A stretch of 64,000 nucleotides of DNA from positions 823,902 through 887,901 of the forward strand of contig CAOLHI010001014.1 of assembly GCA_948474755.1 (NCBI GenBank), in the 5' to 3' direction. The translations under genes and the position numbers were made by a program. This DNA comes from Ctenosaura bakeri (Eukaryota; Chordata; Lepidosauria; Squamata; Iguanidae). Positions within the stretch are counted from its first letter, which is position 1. The number at the start of each line of letters is the position of its first letter. This document shows, piece after piece, positions 1-11,605 of the stretch. The notes beneath the pieces are model-generated. The model made no database searches. It saw nothing but the letters and a program-made list of their open reading frames with translations, and was not told the DNA's origin.

Positions 1-177
1 AAGAGCTGATCAGTAGTGAAACAGGTTACTTTGGAAGGTAGCAAACTCTCCCTCACAGATGTTTAAACAAGTGTTAGATGGCCATCTGTCATTGGTGTCT
101 TGGTAGTAGATTGCTGAACTAGCAGGAAATTGGATTAGACTGCCTTGGAGTATCTTTCAAGTTTATGATTCTATGAA
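1..177 (+). mobile_element. CR1 LINE, 3' end fragment
   Basis: The stretch reads like the last part of a CR1 3' region (wording of the type 'gatggccatctgtc') and ends near 'gattctatga', the octamer-like CR1 terminus. It runs off the left window edge, so its true 5' end is unknown. Similar text occurs in other CR1 copies in this window, for example near 40310-40425. Confidence 0.75.
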
Positions 178-2955
178 TTGAATTCTTAGGCATGGGGACA
201 CATTGGTGCAAGTCCACGATGTGTGATATCTCACAACATTGTTGCAATCCCACTACTGCCACGTCCCCAAGTATCATGATCATGCTGGATACCATTACCA
301 GAAAAAACCTGGTAATGGCCTCCCTTCATACAACAATTCTGTCAGCTGCAGGTGTGTGAGAAAGGCAGAAGCGCTATCAAGCAGTTCCTTCTGCAGTACA
401 GAGCTGAAAGAGGGTGGCTGTATTGAGGAAGGAACGAGCGTGTCCCAAATGCTACCCATCCACTAGCAGCTGACCCATGCAGTGGGGAGCATTCAGGTCC
501 TGATTCCATCCCAGTAATGGCCTTTCCAGGATCACGACAGAACGACATGGGATTGCAGCATAGTGCAGTAAGGGCCTTAAATTAATCATGTCTTTTCACT
601 CACAACCATGTAAAAATAATGATCGAATTGGCTCATGGACCTATGGCAATTTTCACATATTGGCCGAAATATTGTTATTAGTCCTAGCTAGAGAAGACAC
701 GCTGAATTAAAAGGATTTACCTACATGTTGACTCACCATTCAATAATCACAGGTGTATCTAGGGTGGGGCAAATAGGACACATGCCCCAGGCTCCACTGC
801 TGGGGGGGGCACGCAAAAAAGCTGTGCATGTAAGAGTGGGGGTAGGGGTAAGAAGGTAGGAGTGCATCTTCCACACTTGCTCTAGGCACTGTTTACAGTA
901 GATACGCCACTGTCAATAATTGACTGAATGGGTCTCATCTAGTTGGAAAAGACCCACTGGATGCCAACTATTGTCTTGACATAAATTCTGCTTGTAGTTA
1001 TTTTCTTTAGGTACTTCATTTGTACTTGATGTGTGTATGTGTGTGTATGTGACTTCAAGCTGCCAATTGATTCATGACTAACAATTCCTATTAATTTCAG
1101 TGGGTTTGCTCTACGAAGAACTAATGTTGGATTTAGACCTAGGACTTCTGGTCCCTATTTCCTTAGTCTAACTCCCAGTATTCTCTATTTACAAAGAGAT
1201 ATCACAGTCAAGGCTGCTACCAGGAATGTTAAAAACACTATCTCATTAAATCATCTAATTATAGTAATTATTAAAGAAAAATGGGAAGCAGCTGCTGTAA
1301 TTCAGAGGTTTTGTTCAAAAAACAAAAGACATCTACAGATGGGCATAATAATATAGTATTATTAATGAACTTCCTAACATCTCTCTCTCTCTCCCTCTCC
1401 CCCCCCAGTCTCTCAACAGAATATTTTACAATGCTAGCTAGCCAAAACAGACTTTTGGAAGATAATCTTATTGTTGTATTATTGTGTGTATCAGAGACGC
1501 ATGAACTCAACAAATTTAGGCTGACATTCTGTGTAACTCAGTTTGGGGGTCATTGCAGAGGTTAGAATTCTCTGCCAGACACTGCAATGTCAAAAGTCCC
1601 CCGCAAAACTCCACCTTTTAATTACTGCAATCCCTCACTGCCTGCCAGAATCAATGGCTGGTGGATAGTGGGGTGCATGTGGCTGAGAAGCAATGATATT
1701 ATCCCCTGGGACTTCTGGAGGACCCTTAGGAAGTCCTGGAGGATGCCTGGTTCTCTAGGAACATAGTTGATGCTCCTTCACAGCCTGTCCTACTCTCCAC
1801 CCTCCAATTGTTCCCATTTGCCAGGGACCTCCCAATTAATCCTCTGCTATTTCACTTTTCAGCTGATTTTAAAGTGTCCCAATTTCCCTCTCCCTTCCCA
1901 CTTCCCCTCTTTGTCCTCAGCTTACTTTAATTCCTGCAAACTGAGTTCAAAATGCAAAAATTGTTTTCATGCAATTATCTGCTTGGTTTTCATCTGTGCA
2001 ATACTGGGGGCTATAATATAGGGTCATGTTGGGAAGGCTGCTGAAGAACTTTATGAACTGTCTCCCAATGCTGGGCCTTGACCTCTTATTGGATCTATTT
2101 GGTGTTTTTAGGGTACTTTCCATGCTATCACTGTCTAGTGCTGATAAGGCATTGCTCTACCTCAGGAGCAGAAATTTTGGGGCCTTCCAGATCTTCATCT
2201 GCAGTTCTCAGCAGTCCTAGCCAGCTGCAGGTTATAGTTCAGCAATATCTGGAGGAACACACAGTTCCAACCTCCCTACTTCCTCCAACAGCTGAAAGCA
2301 AAATTAATACTGTTCTTCCCCATACACCTAACTAAAATAGGTTATGTTCTTTATAAAAATTCTGCAAGGCCCATGCAACATGACTCAAAGGCTAATCCTG
2401 CAGAAAAAAGTGTCTCCCATCTCTTTGAAGATCAGCCTTAGAAGCAGACATTTTTATTCCCTGCTGCCCCTTCCCTTCAATACTAATTTCCTTTTTGCAG
2501 CCAAAGCAGCCCAACTGTTTGCTTGCTCATTTTTCATTTCATTTTTGCAGTGCAGTTAAACTTTAGGAAGAAAAACCCTAAACACTGGAACTTGTACATT
2601 CACATATAAATGCTTCCCCTCCTTTTTTAGCAAGAACAAATATCCACAAGCCAGTCTTTAAAATAGATGGCAAAACAATATGGAAAGTGGTGGTTTGGCA
2701 GCAATTGCTGTCTGCATTCTCCATAATAAATGGAAAATGGAAGCAGAAAGGTGTAGAAATGGCCACGGCCCTAGATTTTGAAATTAGAGATGGTAGAAAA
2801 ACACTTAAACCTGATTTACTAGTCAGGTTTATATTGGTTTTATATTAATATATATGTCATGACTTTCTTCAACGCCCATTGCTATATAGTCTTCAAACCA
2901 GATGAGATCTCTGGAGAAGAGGTGGAGAAACAAAACTCTGTAGCGGCTTCTGGCA
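178..2955. other. Gene-free stretch, mostly unassigned
   Basis: I see no convincing coding region; the open frames here are short and do not resemble proteins I know. It holds a G-run repeat-like patch near 740-910, a CT/C simple repeat near 1380-1407 and a dispersed repeat at 1760-1995. The rest looks like old AT-rich intergenic DNA. Confidence 0.55.
1760..1995. repeat. Unnamed dispersed repeat, copy 1
   Basis: This pyrimidine-rich stretch shares an ordered series of phrases with 17948-18200: 'tttcagc', 'ctttgtcctca', 'ttactttaa', 'gcaaactgag' and 'caattaactc/caattatctg'. The order and spacing match over about 190 bases. I do not recognise the family, but two copies in the same orientation show it is an interspersed repeat and not unique sequence. 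Confidence 0.55.
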
Positions 2956-2959
2956 CAGA

Positions 2960-3460
2960 GGAGGGCCTTGACTAGAAAGCAGCAGAGGCTGGAACAGGAC
3001 ACTGAATCATTTGTGCAGGATTGCATAGTATGTGGCATGAAGTCAAGTAAACTGGAAAACCAGATTACACAGAGAGAGGCTAATTTAACCTTGGCATGCT
3101 CAGAGACCCTACACAGGACAGAGGAAATAATTTCAAAGCAGTTGAGAGAACTGAGGGCAGTAGGAAAACAAATGCATTCCCTATTGTTAAAATCTATGTC
3201 TACAACAGCTGAAAGATAACCAACCTTTGATTCATAAGAAGCCCCCTACACTGAAGAAAGCTCCAGACAGAAAGAAATGACACAGAGCCCAGAGGTATGC
3301 ATGCCTGCTATAAATCTGACATCAGGCATACTATAAATGCCTGCATATGTGAAAGAATGCAAAAAATGTGACACATTTAACCATTATGCAGAAAATGTGT
3401 TAACACTAGATAGAGAAATTATCATGGCAAGAAAATGTTTACTCTGGCAGTAGCATAGGA
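2960..3460 (+). pseudogene. Ty3/Gypsy-type gag relic
   Basis: The frame opening at 2968 gives an 83-residue piece with a block of the form 'VQDCIVCGMKSSKLENQI' followed by 'LTL', which matches the Gypsy gag pattern of a DxIVxGI core, a lysine/leucine-rich stretch and LTL. About 150 bases further on, in another frame, a short stretch near 3338-3400 reads 'AYVKECKKCDTFNHYAENV', which resembles a CCHC zinc knuckle whose last cysteine is lost. The two parts are out of frame and followed by stops, so this is a decayed copy. No LTR or polymerase was found nearby. The family level is an inference from motifs. Confidence 0.6.
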
Positions 3461-4675
3461 AAACACTCATGATTTCTTTATTTGTACCCTGAATGTTTCA
3501 GTTCTAGCAGAAAAATAGGATGTGGTTCTTCTAATTAATGACCACAAAGTAGTGAATTTTAAATTTGTTGCAAGCAAAGTTTTCAAAACATAAAGATCTT
3601 TACAAACCGGACCATTTCAACATTCGAAAGCTAGATGAATAGTCAACTCTATTCTGAAACCCAGAAGAAGAAGAAGACGAACCCCTACTTCCTCTCTCAA
3701 CATCTCTCGCTCTCTAGTGATACACTGAGCAACCATCACTGAAAACATACATCCAGAAGAAACAAAAACATTTCAAATAGTGACAGCAAACAATACCCTT
3801 TTGCAAATATTATCTGAATGGGTGGGTGGGTGGATGGATGGATGGATGGATGTTTTACCACTGTTTCGTTCTGCATCAACCTGCCTCTTTGCTTAGCTCA
3901 ACATCAAAAGGCCTGTGAGGAGGAGCCCAGAGGAGTAGAAGGTGAGCTCAAGATATGGTCCAACAAGCCTGAAATGCCCTTCCAGTTAAAACCATCTGGA
4001 TTCTTGTCCTAGTTGTTGCCTTTTAGAAGCAGAGAAGACCTGGCTGTTTCAGCATCATTTGGATTCTGTAAAAACTGATTGGGCTATCAGCCTTTTTCGG
4101 GCTGGCTTTATAAACTTGCTGTGACTGTACTCTTTCAGATTATCCTTAAAATAGTTTTATATCAGTTCTGTTGCATCATTCATCAAGTTCAGACTAGGCA
4201 TCAGAACAGAAATATTTTAATAAATGAGAAAAAAGAGTAGGAATTGCCAGGTGGAAGCAATTACAAAATATATCCATGCTTGTTGGTGCTAGAGATATTT
4301 GTGGTCCTGATGGACTCAGTGTTAAAAATAACATAATCCTAAACAACAGAAGACCTATGGGGACAAATAATGAATACCACACAGGAGAGTCCTCTTGGAA
4401 TTTAGTGATATAAAAGGAGGCTTTGAAGAGCTATTTCTGCTGAAGTGAGAGACTTGATTCAAGATATTGTATATTTAAAAACAGTATGGACAATTTCAAA
4501 AAGACATTGGGGAAAAGACTGGAAAGGGATTACCTGAATTTGTTTTCTTTAAATACTGAAGTGTGATAGTAAGTAGAATCCAAATTGTTCCATGAGCAGG
4601 TGTGTGGGTGAAAACATTTCTGAAGAATGCAAGCAAAAATAGAGCAGCAACCATTTTTCAATCAATGACAATAAG
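3461..4675. other. Gene-free stretch with possible LINE tail
   Basis: No gene is seen. A tetranucleotide repeat lies at 3815-3853. Around 3900-4110 the wording ('gagaagacctggctgttt') is like the decayed 3' coding end and tail of an L2-type LINE on the plus strand, but too worn to be sure. Confidence 0.45.
3815..3853 (+). repeat. (GGGT)n(GGAT)n microsatellite
   Basis: Consecutive 'gggt' units pass into 'ggat' units. It is a plain tetranucleotide repeat. Confidence 0.9.
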
Positions 4676-4911
4676 CATTGTTCTTTGGCTGCAAGTTGTT
4701 TCTGACTTTTGGAAACTCTAAGGTGACTCTTTCATGAAGTTTCCTTGGCAAAATTTCTTCAAAGGAGGTTTGCCATTGCCTTCTTCTGAGGCTGAGAGAG
4801 TGTGACTTGCCCACAGTTACTTATTGAGTTTCCATGGCTGAGAAGGGAGTTGAACCCTGGCTTTCCAGAGTTTTACTCCAATACTCAAACCACTACACTG
4901 TGCTTGCCTTG
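4676..4911 (-). mobile_element. Sauria-type SINE (tRNA head, Bov-B-like tail)
   Basis: Read on the minus strand, the right end begins with a tRNA-like head carrying box A-like and box B-like text ('gggttcaactccc'). It is followed by the body phrase 'ggcaaacctcctttgaag' and ends in the Bov-B-like tail whose plus-strand form is 'ttctgacttttgg'. Head, body and tail order is that of squamate Sauria SINEs. The copy is diverged. Confidence 0.85.
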
Positions 4912-5780
4912 TTAAATAAAGTTTGTTCTACATTCCAACCTGGCCACTTCATGGACTGAGGCAGGGGAGGGGAGCTTGTTCAGTCCATGAGCTGATGCTA
5001 CTATCCAGTCTCTTCTTATATAATTTAATAAAATATATAAAGTTGTATAAAATTTGTAGGGGAAAAAATAAGATAAGTGGTATGTACACACATGTACACA
5101 CATACCCCAGGGCACATATACTTGGAGGTTAAGTGCAACTGTGCTGAACTGGGCACATTGTCAGGTTTGTATAATATTGCAGTTAAATGAACAAGGTTTT
5201 AAGTTTATGGCTGTTCCTGCCATTCAGGTATTTTGCATCTCTGGAGAAACTGGAAAGTGTCCTCTTTGTCTGATTTTAGCTCTAATAGTCATCTGTGCCT
5301 TTTTTCAGAATATATTCATGCAAAGACCAAATATTAACATCTTATTTTATATTACCAGTTTCATAGCATAGCTTCAAAGGAACTTGGTTTTCTTATTTCC
5401 TTTTTCTCCATCATGATTGTTAAAAGTGTTGGCTATCTATGGATAGATCACATGCCTAGATAAGAACTTGCCATTATCTTAAGAAACAAAGATGGCAAGA
5501 TGCCATCTTTTTGGGTTGAAAGTTACCAGCTAAGCAGACAGCTCACATTTTTAAATATTGTCATTTAGAAAGGTTTTCAACTAGATGCAGATGGCAAGGC
5601 AAAGGTGGAAAAAAGCTTGAAACCGGTTCTCAGGAAGCTATTCTTTACAGCATAATTCATAAAAACTCATATGATAGAACTGGTGCAGTGCTAGTCAAGT
5701 TTTATGAGAAGATCAAAAGGTGGGCTCATGTTATCCTAATTGCAGAGAAAGAAGCATATAAGTTGTCAAATGATGTATTA
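4912..5780. other. Gene-free stretch, nothing recognised
   Basis: It is AT-rich with short frames only. I see no repeat family I can name and no gene. Confidence 0.5.
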
Positions 5781-6004
5781 GGGCCCTTTCACATTACAAA
5801 GTTATAGTGCTATGAATCCACTTTAACTGCCATGACAACATCCTATGGAAACCTGAGATTTGCAGTTTGGAGAGTGCTATTTAGAATTCTCAACAACAGA
5901 AGTCTACTGCCTCATCAAACTACAAACCCTAAGATTTCATAGGATGCTGCCATGACAGTTTAAGTGGAATCATAGTGCTTTAACTGCGTAGTGTGAAAGG
6001 GCCA
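5781..6004. mobile_element. Palindromic MITE, 'GGGCCCTTTCAC' type
   Basis: The element starts 'gggccctttcaca' and ends 'tgtgaaagggcca', so its termini are inverted repeats, and the inner sequence folds back on itself over much of its 224 bases. It is flanked by TTA at 5778-5780 and 6005-6007, a 3-bp target duplication of the kind PIF/Harbinger elements make. It carries no coding sequence. A relative lies at 58887-59097. Confidence 0.8.
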
Positions 6005-6584
6005 TTAGTTAAGATGGGTTATGTATGTTCTGTTATTCAGTTAGATTTCCCTCAACCAAAGTGACACCTTAGTTATAGAAATCATGGCTAAATCCAGCCT
6101 ATGTTTTGTATCTGTTTTGGTAAGGCATTTTATATTCAAATATAAACTATAGCAGTAATTCCCCAGATTTTGTATGTTACATCTTGCGAAACAGGCATGG
6201 TCCCCCAATCCTACCTCTTTCAGCTGAGAGACTGAGGGTTCTTTGCTATCTGTCAGCTAATTAATATCTGTCTGGAGGTTCCTTTTACCACAACCTGGTC
6301 ACCTGGGCTCTTAACTGGTAAAGTCCAAATAGGCAATGTTAGCATCCACTTAAGCACTCTTAAGTCTTGTACTCACAGGTTATTTATATGGTAGAATGAG
6401 AATACTCTCTATTATAGGCTATTTTATTATCCACAGTAACAGATGGACAAATATACATTCCCTTTAGGGAGAAACATGGATTTTCAATATCTAGATACTT
6501 TACATTCATTACATTACCTTGCAGGTAAGGCATCATACATAATACTTACATACTATAATCTTGTCCTCGCTCATATTCCATCTG
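6005..6584. other. Gene-free stretch next to the inverted repeat
   Basis: No gene or known repeat is recognised. A 79-codon frame that begins at 6443 simply runs into the left arm of the following inverted repeat and has no protein features. Confidence 0.45.
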
Positions 6585-6877
6585 TGGTGGAAACACACAG
6601 ACATTTGTGGGAGATAATATCCCTGTGCATTGTTATAGACATAGCAGTATCAATTATCTATAAACGCATAACAGACATCTAGTGTTCATAAGAGGTATTT
6701 AGCTAGTTAGTTAAGAATTATATCTTCAAACAGATTAGATATAATTCTTAACTAACTAGCTAAATACCTCTTATGAACACTAGATGTCTGTTATGCGTTT
6801 ATAGATAATGGATACTGCTATGTCTATAACAATGCACAGGGATATTATCTCCCACAAATGTCTGTGTGTTTCCACCA
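6585..6877. repeat. Long near-perfect inverted repeat
   Basis: The left arm 6585-6725 and right arm 6737-6877 are reverse complements over 141 bases with one mismatch (left 'gtatcaatta', right-arm complement 'gtatccatta'). The loop is only 11 bases ('tcaaacagatt'). The outer edges still match for a few bases with a one-base gap. It has neither recognisable terminal motifs nor a coding frame, and I see no other copy in the window. The near identity of the arms means the duplication is very recent, maintained by gene conversion, or produced by a sequencing or assembly artefact. Confidence 0.95.
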
Positions 6878-7489
6878 ACAGAGATTCTCTTTCACCAGTA
6901 TGGTCTGGATTTTTTCAGCTAGGAATAACATTATTGGCATCTGAGCTATTATAACCTGACTCCTTTAAAGTACATATTACTCACAGAGTACTAGGCGCCT
7001 AAATAAATTTTACTTTGCTGCAATCATGTAATTACTTTTTAAAAAAAATTGGATTCAGATCTCTGCTTATGGGATGGTGTGCAAGGTCTGAACCATCTGA
7101 AGAGGCCTCGGGCAAGGTGTCCCTCATCCCTCACTCCTCTATGCCTCTGTTGATCTTACCAGCAGGAAGAAGCAACAACTGGGTGGTGGAAGACAGTGCC
7201 ACACTCTCAAAAGAAGCACTGGGAGAAGTGGCTGTTCCAGTGGACACCATCTTAATTTGTTCTGACTGTATTAATTTGCATTCGCCTAGTCATCCTACAT
7301 TCCAGCCAAGAGGCATTCAGGGGAAATGATGTTTCTCCTGTTGATTTTCTTGACAGGGCCAGGAGCTATTCTTTTTTAATTAAAAAAAAGTAATAAAAAC
7401 AAGATATGGTAATGGAATAGAATAAAACAAATAAAAATGGGCAGTAGTGGATGCCTGCAGTGGTGCACTTCACCCTCATCTCCCCATGT
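6878..7489. other. Gene-free stretch, nothing recognised
   Basis: A 104-codon frame at 7015-7329 has no recognisable domain and is of a length expected by chance. I see no named repeat. Confidence 0.45.
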
Positions 7490-7735
7490 TAGGTACAGTA
7501 GCTGTTAAAGTGTTAGACTGGAACTTGGAAGATATAGGTTCAAGTCATCACTGACCTTGCACCAATCATTTACTATCAGTCTGATAGCATAATGAACAAG
7601 GATAAGGCCAAAATATAAGGATAACAGGAAGATGATTAAGTGGAGGGGAGAGGCATGTGTGACACTTTGAGCTCACTGGGGGAAAAGTGAGATATAAATG
7701 TGATCGATAGATACATAGCATACAAACAAATCAAG
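7490..7735 (+). mobile_element. Decayed tRNA-derived SINE
   Basis: Text near 7495-7550 resembles a tRNA promoter: 'gtagctgttaaagtgttaga' in the box A position and 'ggttcaagtc' as box B. The downstream end 'gagatataaatgtgat' is the usual tail of a second squamate tRNA-SINE class. It is diverged and the borders are approximate. Confidence 0.55.
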
Positions 7736-7843
7736 CTAATAATAGCAACTGGAAATTATTTTGCAGTTATATTAAGAGATTCACATTTCAAATATTTACA
7801 ACTAAGGTTTTCTGTCTCAGGAGGCAAGGAAATAGCAAGTTCC

Positions 7844-8470
7844 GAATCATAGAATCATACAGTTGAAAGAGACCACAGGGGCCATCCAGTCCAACCCCCT
7901 GCTATGCAGGAAGACACATCAAAGCACTCCCAACAGATGGCCACCCAGCCTCTGCTTAAAAACCTCCAAAGAAAGAGACTCCACCGCACTCTGAGGCAGC
8001 ATAGTCCACTGCTAGACAGCTCTGACCTCAGATTCCTGAGGTTCAGGTGGAATCTCCTTTCCTGCAGCTTGAATCCATTGTTCCTTGTCCTAGGCCATTT
8101 CCACACTAGCCTGTTATAGCGCGATGATTCCACTTTCAACATCCTCTGGAATCCTGGGGTTTGCAGTTTCGAGAGGGGCTGTCTGGCCCCTTCCGAAACT
8201 GCAAACCCCAGGATTCCAGAGGATGTTGAAGGTGGAATCATCGCGCTATAACAAGCTAGTGCGGAAATGGCCCTGGTCTCTAGAGCAATGGAAAACAAGT
8301 CCACTCCCTCCTCAACATGACATCCCTTCAAATATTTAAACATGGATATCATGTCCCCTCTTAACCATCTCTTCTGCAGACTAAACGTCTCAAGCTCCCT
8401 AAGCTGCTCCTTATAGGGCATAGCTTCCAGACCCTTCACCATTTTGGTCACCCTCCTCTGGACATATTCC
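7844..8470 (-). mobile_element. CR1 LINE, 3' half (interrupted copy)
   Basis: It starts with 'gaatcatagaatcat', the CR1 terminus in reverse, then 'gaccacaggggccatccag', and continues like the reversed CR1 copies at 18727 and 46392. The copy is broken twice: a palindromic MITE sits at 8093-8272, and an L2 LINE starts at 8471. The matching remainder resumes at 10081-10185. Confidence 0.9.
8093..8272. mobile_element. Palindromic MITE, 'GGCCATTTC' family, copy 1
   Basis: This 180-base element starts 'ggccatttccacacta' and ends 'tagtgcggaaatggcc'. The two halves are reverse complements nearly throughout, meeting at a short centre near 8180. Flanks are CTA and CTG, an imperfect 3-bp duplication. 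It is inserted in a CR1 copy and has no coding capacity. Confidence 0.9.
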
Positions 8471-9841
8471 GCTTCTAAAAAAGCCCTCCCTAGATCCCCT
8501 GGATATGAATAATTATAGACCAGTCTCCCATCTCCCATTTTTAAGCAAGGTGATCGAGAGAGCTGTTGGTCTTCAGCTCCAAGCTATCTTGGATGAAACA
8601 GATTATCTAGACCCATTTCAAACTGGCTTCAGGGCAGGATATGGAGTCAAGACTGCCATGGTCGCTTTAGTGGATGATCTTTGCCTAGGTATCGACAGGG
8701 GAAGTGTGACCCTGCTGGTACTCTTTGACCTCTCAGCGGCTTTTGATACCATAGACCATGGTATCCTTCTGGAACGCCTGAGAGGGCTGGGGATCGGGGG
8801 CACTGCACTTAAGTGGTTCCGGTCCTATCTCTCAGGTAGATACCAGATGGTGATGCCTGGGGACAGCTGCTCCTCGAAAAAGGAGCTTAAATCTGGCATC
8901 CCTCAGGGCACTGTCCTGTCCCCAATGCTATTTAACATCTACTTGAAACCGCTGGGAGAGATCATCAGGAGCCATGGAGCTAGGTGCTATCAGTATGCCG
9001 ATGACACCCAGATATATCTCTCCATGCCTCGGATAACAGCATCAACTAAGGGTGTCATCTCACCTCTGAACGAATGTCTTGAAGCAGTAATGGACTGGAT
9101 GAGGAAAAACTGACTGAAGCTGAATCCAGATAAGACGGAGGTACTCACTGTTAAGGGCCCTAGCCCAGGTATGGAGGTTTGTCAACCTGTTCTAGACGGG
9201 GTCACACTTCCCCTGAAAGACTGTGTTCACAGCTTAGGGGTGCTCCTGGACTCGCCACTTCAGATGACAGGTCAAATAGATGTGGCGGCCAGGAGTGCCT
9301 TTATCAGCTTTGGCTAATACGCCAGCTGCACCCCTTCCTGGACCTGGAACACCTAAAAACAGTGGTGCATGCGCTGGTAACTTCACGGCTTGACTTCTGC
9401 AATGCACTCTAAATAGGGCTACCCATGTGCTTAGTCCGGAAACTTCAATTAGTTCAGAATATGGCAGCCAGGTTGGTCACTGGTAGACCTAAAACTGACC
9501 ACATAACACCAATTCTGAAGTCTTTACATTGGGTGCCTATTAGTTTCCGGGCACAGTACAAGGTGTTGGTTATTACCTTTAATGCCCTTTATGGCTTGGG
9601 GCCAGCCTACCTGCGGGATCGCCTTCTCCCATATAATCCGCCCCGCACACTAAGGTCCTCTGGGAGGAATTTACTGCAGCCAGTCAGAACTAGGTTGGCT
9701 GCAGTTACCCAGAGGATCTTTTCTTCTATTGCTCCCAAGTTATGGAATGGCCTGCCGGAGGAGACCCGGCATATCACCAGTCTCGACTGCTTTAAAAAAG
9801 CAGTCAAGACTGATCTCTTCCGACAGGCCTTCCCAGACTAG
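8471..9841 (+). pseudogene. L2 LINE reverse transcriptase, broken
   Basis: The frame from 8473 to 9113 shows the L2 RT core: 'NNYRPVSHLPFLSKV' near the start, 'LFDLSAAFDTIDH' (first catalytic aspartate region), 'SGIPQGTVLSPMLFNIYLKPL' and 'YQYADDTQIYL' with the YADD catalytic pair. A TGA at 9111-9113 then interrupts it where the family normally continues into a 'LKLNPDKTE' block, which is readable directly downstream. A further frame change follows near 9310-9420. The last frame, 9425-9841, carries the C-terminal 'KLQLVQNMAARLVTG' and 'APKLWNGLPEE' blocks. The N-terminal endonuclease is absent through truncation. It cannot make a working protein. Confidence 0.9.
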
Positions 9842-10080
9842 TACTCCACCGCCTCCCACCAACTGTCTTGCTGTTCTTTTATAGTTAATTAATTGTTAAT
9901 TGTTATGTGTTTTAGGGGTTTGGTTTTAGCTGGGTTGGTGGGTGGGGAGGATTGGGTATGTTTTTAATGTCTTTTAATGTCTTTTAATGTATAATGTATT
10001 TCATGCTGTTCACCACCTCGATCCATGTGGAGAGGCGGGATATTATTATTATTATTATTACTATTATTATTATTATTATT
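8471..10080 (+). mobile_element. L2-clade LINE, 5'-truncated, inserted in CR1
   Basis: The element begins inside its reverse transcriptase coding region and ends after a short 3' UTR with an (ATT)n run at 10040-10083, a common end for L2-type LINEs. The CR1 it interrupts continues on both sides, and 'attcc' occurs at 8466-8470 and again at 10081-10085, a likely short target duplication. The 5' truncation fits target-primed reverse transcription. Confidence 0.9.
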
Positions 10081-10185
10081 ATTCCAGCTTATCAATATTC
10101 TTCTTGAATTGAGGTGCCCAGAACTGGACACAGCATTCCAAATGAGGTCTAACCAAAGCAGAATGGAGTGGTATCTGTGGAGCCT
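10081..10185 (-). mobile_element. CR1 LINE, remainder of the interrupted copy
   Basis: The text 'gaggtgcccagaactggaca' is what follows in other reversed CR1 copies (19000, 46850) directly after the point where the copy at 7844 stops. This shows the L2 insertion split one CR1. Confidence 0.85.
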
Positions 10186-10365
10186 AACAAGGATTTAGCC
10201 AGTGTTGTGCTATGGACATCAGTGCTCCCACCATCTAGCTCTGCCACCATCTAGCTCTCTTCAGAGAAGAGGCTATTGATTAGCCTAGCCAGACCAGTAA
10301 AGAAGCCTTTAATAACAAACCCCTATAAAAGTTTCCAGGTCAAACTTGCTCAGATGTAGAAAGAC

Positions 10366-10985
10366 CCACATAATTTGGGTCCAGACTGTCTGAAGGACTA
10401 TGTCCTCCTATATGAACCTGAGCAGGCCCTAGGATCTATGGAAGAGGCCCTTCCTTCAGTTCCACCATCTTCTCAGGCATGTCTGATGGGAACAAAGAAA
10501 AAAGCCTTCTTGATGTCTGCTTCCAGCCTTTGGAACGCTCTTTCTAAGGACACTAGGATGGCTGCCTCCTCAGTGTCTTTCCTTCTGCAGGTGAGAACTT
10601 TTCTATTCCAACAGACTTTTAGGGTTTGATTACAATCATCTTTTAATGGTGTGCTGTTTTGATTCTTTTTGTTTTCTTTCTTTTAACAAATTTATAAATG
10701 GTTTTAATTCTGTGACTATTTATTTACATTTTTAAAATGTTAGCTGGAATTCTGTTGGTTAGTCCTATTTAGAGTAGACCCACCCAATGAATTGTTGAAT
10801 GGTAACTCAACACATATATAAATCCCATTGGTTCAATGGGCCTGCCTTAAATAGCACCAGCAACAGAATTCAGGCCATGTTTTATATATTTTTACTGATG
10901 TTTTTGCATTTCTTTCAATCTGTATTTAATTTTTGTAAGCCACGTTGAGTCCCTAGATAGAAGCAAAGTTTGGTGTGATGCCCCC
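10366..10985 (+). pseudogene. L2-like LINE relic, C-terminal coding end and tail
   Basis: The frame 10375-10629 contains 'SSLWNALSKDTRMAA' and ends with 'VRTFLFQQTF', parallel to the 'PKLWNGLPEE...DLFRQAF' end of the L2 at 8471. The following AT-rich 3' region contains 'gtaagccacgttgagtccc', a typical tail phrase. It lies in the same orientation as the neighbour, but is older. Confidence 0.65.
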
Positions 10986-11605
10986 TGAAAAACAATAGAA
11001 ATTAGATTCTTTGGATACTTGCTTCTGATGAAACAGGCCCAGCCCATAAAAGCTTATGCTACAAATGTCTTTCTCTCAGTACTGACTGCTCAAAGGTACT
11101 ACAAGATCCCTTTTGCATACTGATACCGACTAACAAGGCTTTGAATAGATTATTCAGAGGGATTTAAAAGAGTCACGGAGTAGGCTGTGAAATCAAGACG
11201 CCCCCTCTTCATATTCCAACATTATACATCAAAACACAGTAACCAGCAGTAATATATTAGCCACACATGCCACTACTTACACATGTAAGTCATTATGTCT
11301 TGGCAAAGGTATCATCACCTCCCTCAAATATTTGCTGATCTAGCCTTGCACAGAGTATGTTTTTAAAGGATGTCTTGTGCATACATGCATTTCATTTGCT
11401 GAGTTTGCACTGATGTATGCTCAGCTGAAGAAACAAGCTTCCATAAAATATTTTACATTCTAGTTTTGTTGAAATCATATCTCATGCCCTCTATAAAAGA
11501 AATCTGACAGTAAGCTCATGTCATAATAAATGACTAGCCTACTTAATAGCAAACTACATTTTTCTCCAAAAGTTGCTGCTCTTAAAGTCACTGTATTCTA
11601 TGTTC
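10986..11605. other. Gene-free stretch with an old dispersed-repeat tail
   Basis: At about 11020-11140 the phrases 'cccataaaagcttatgct' and 'gataccgactaacaaggct' resemble a repeat common in reptile genomes whose family I cannot name with certainty. The rest is unassigned and has no gene. Confidence 0.4.
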
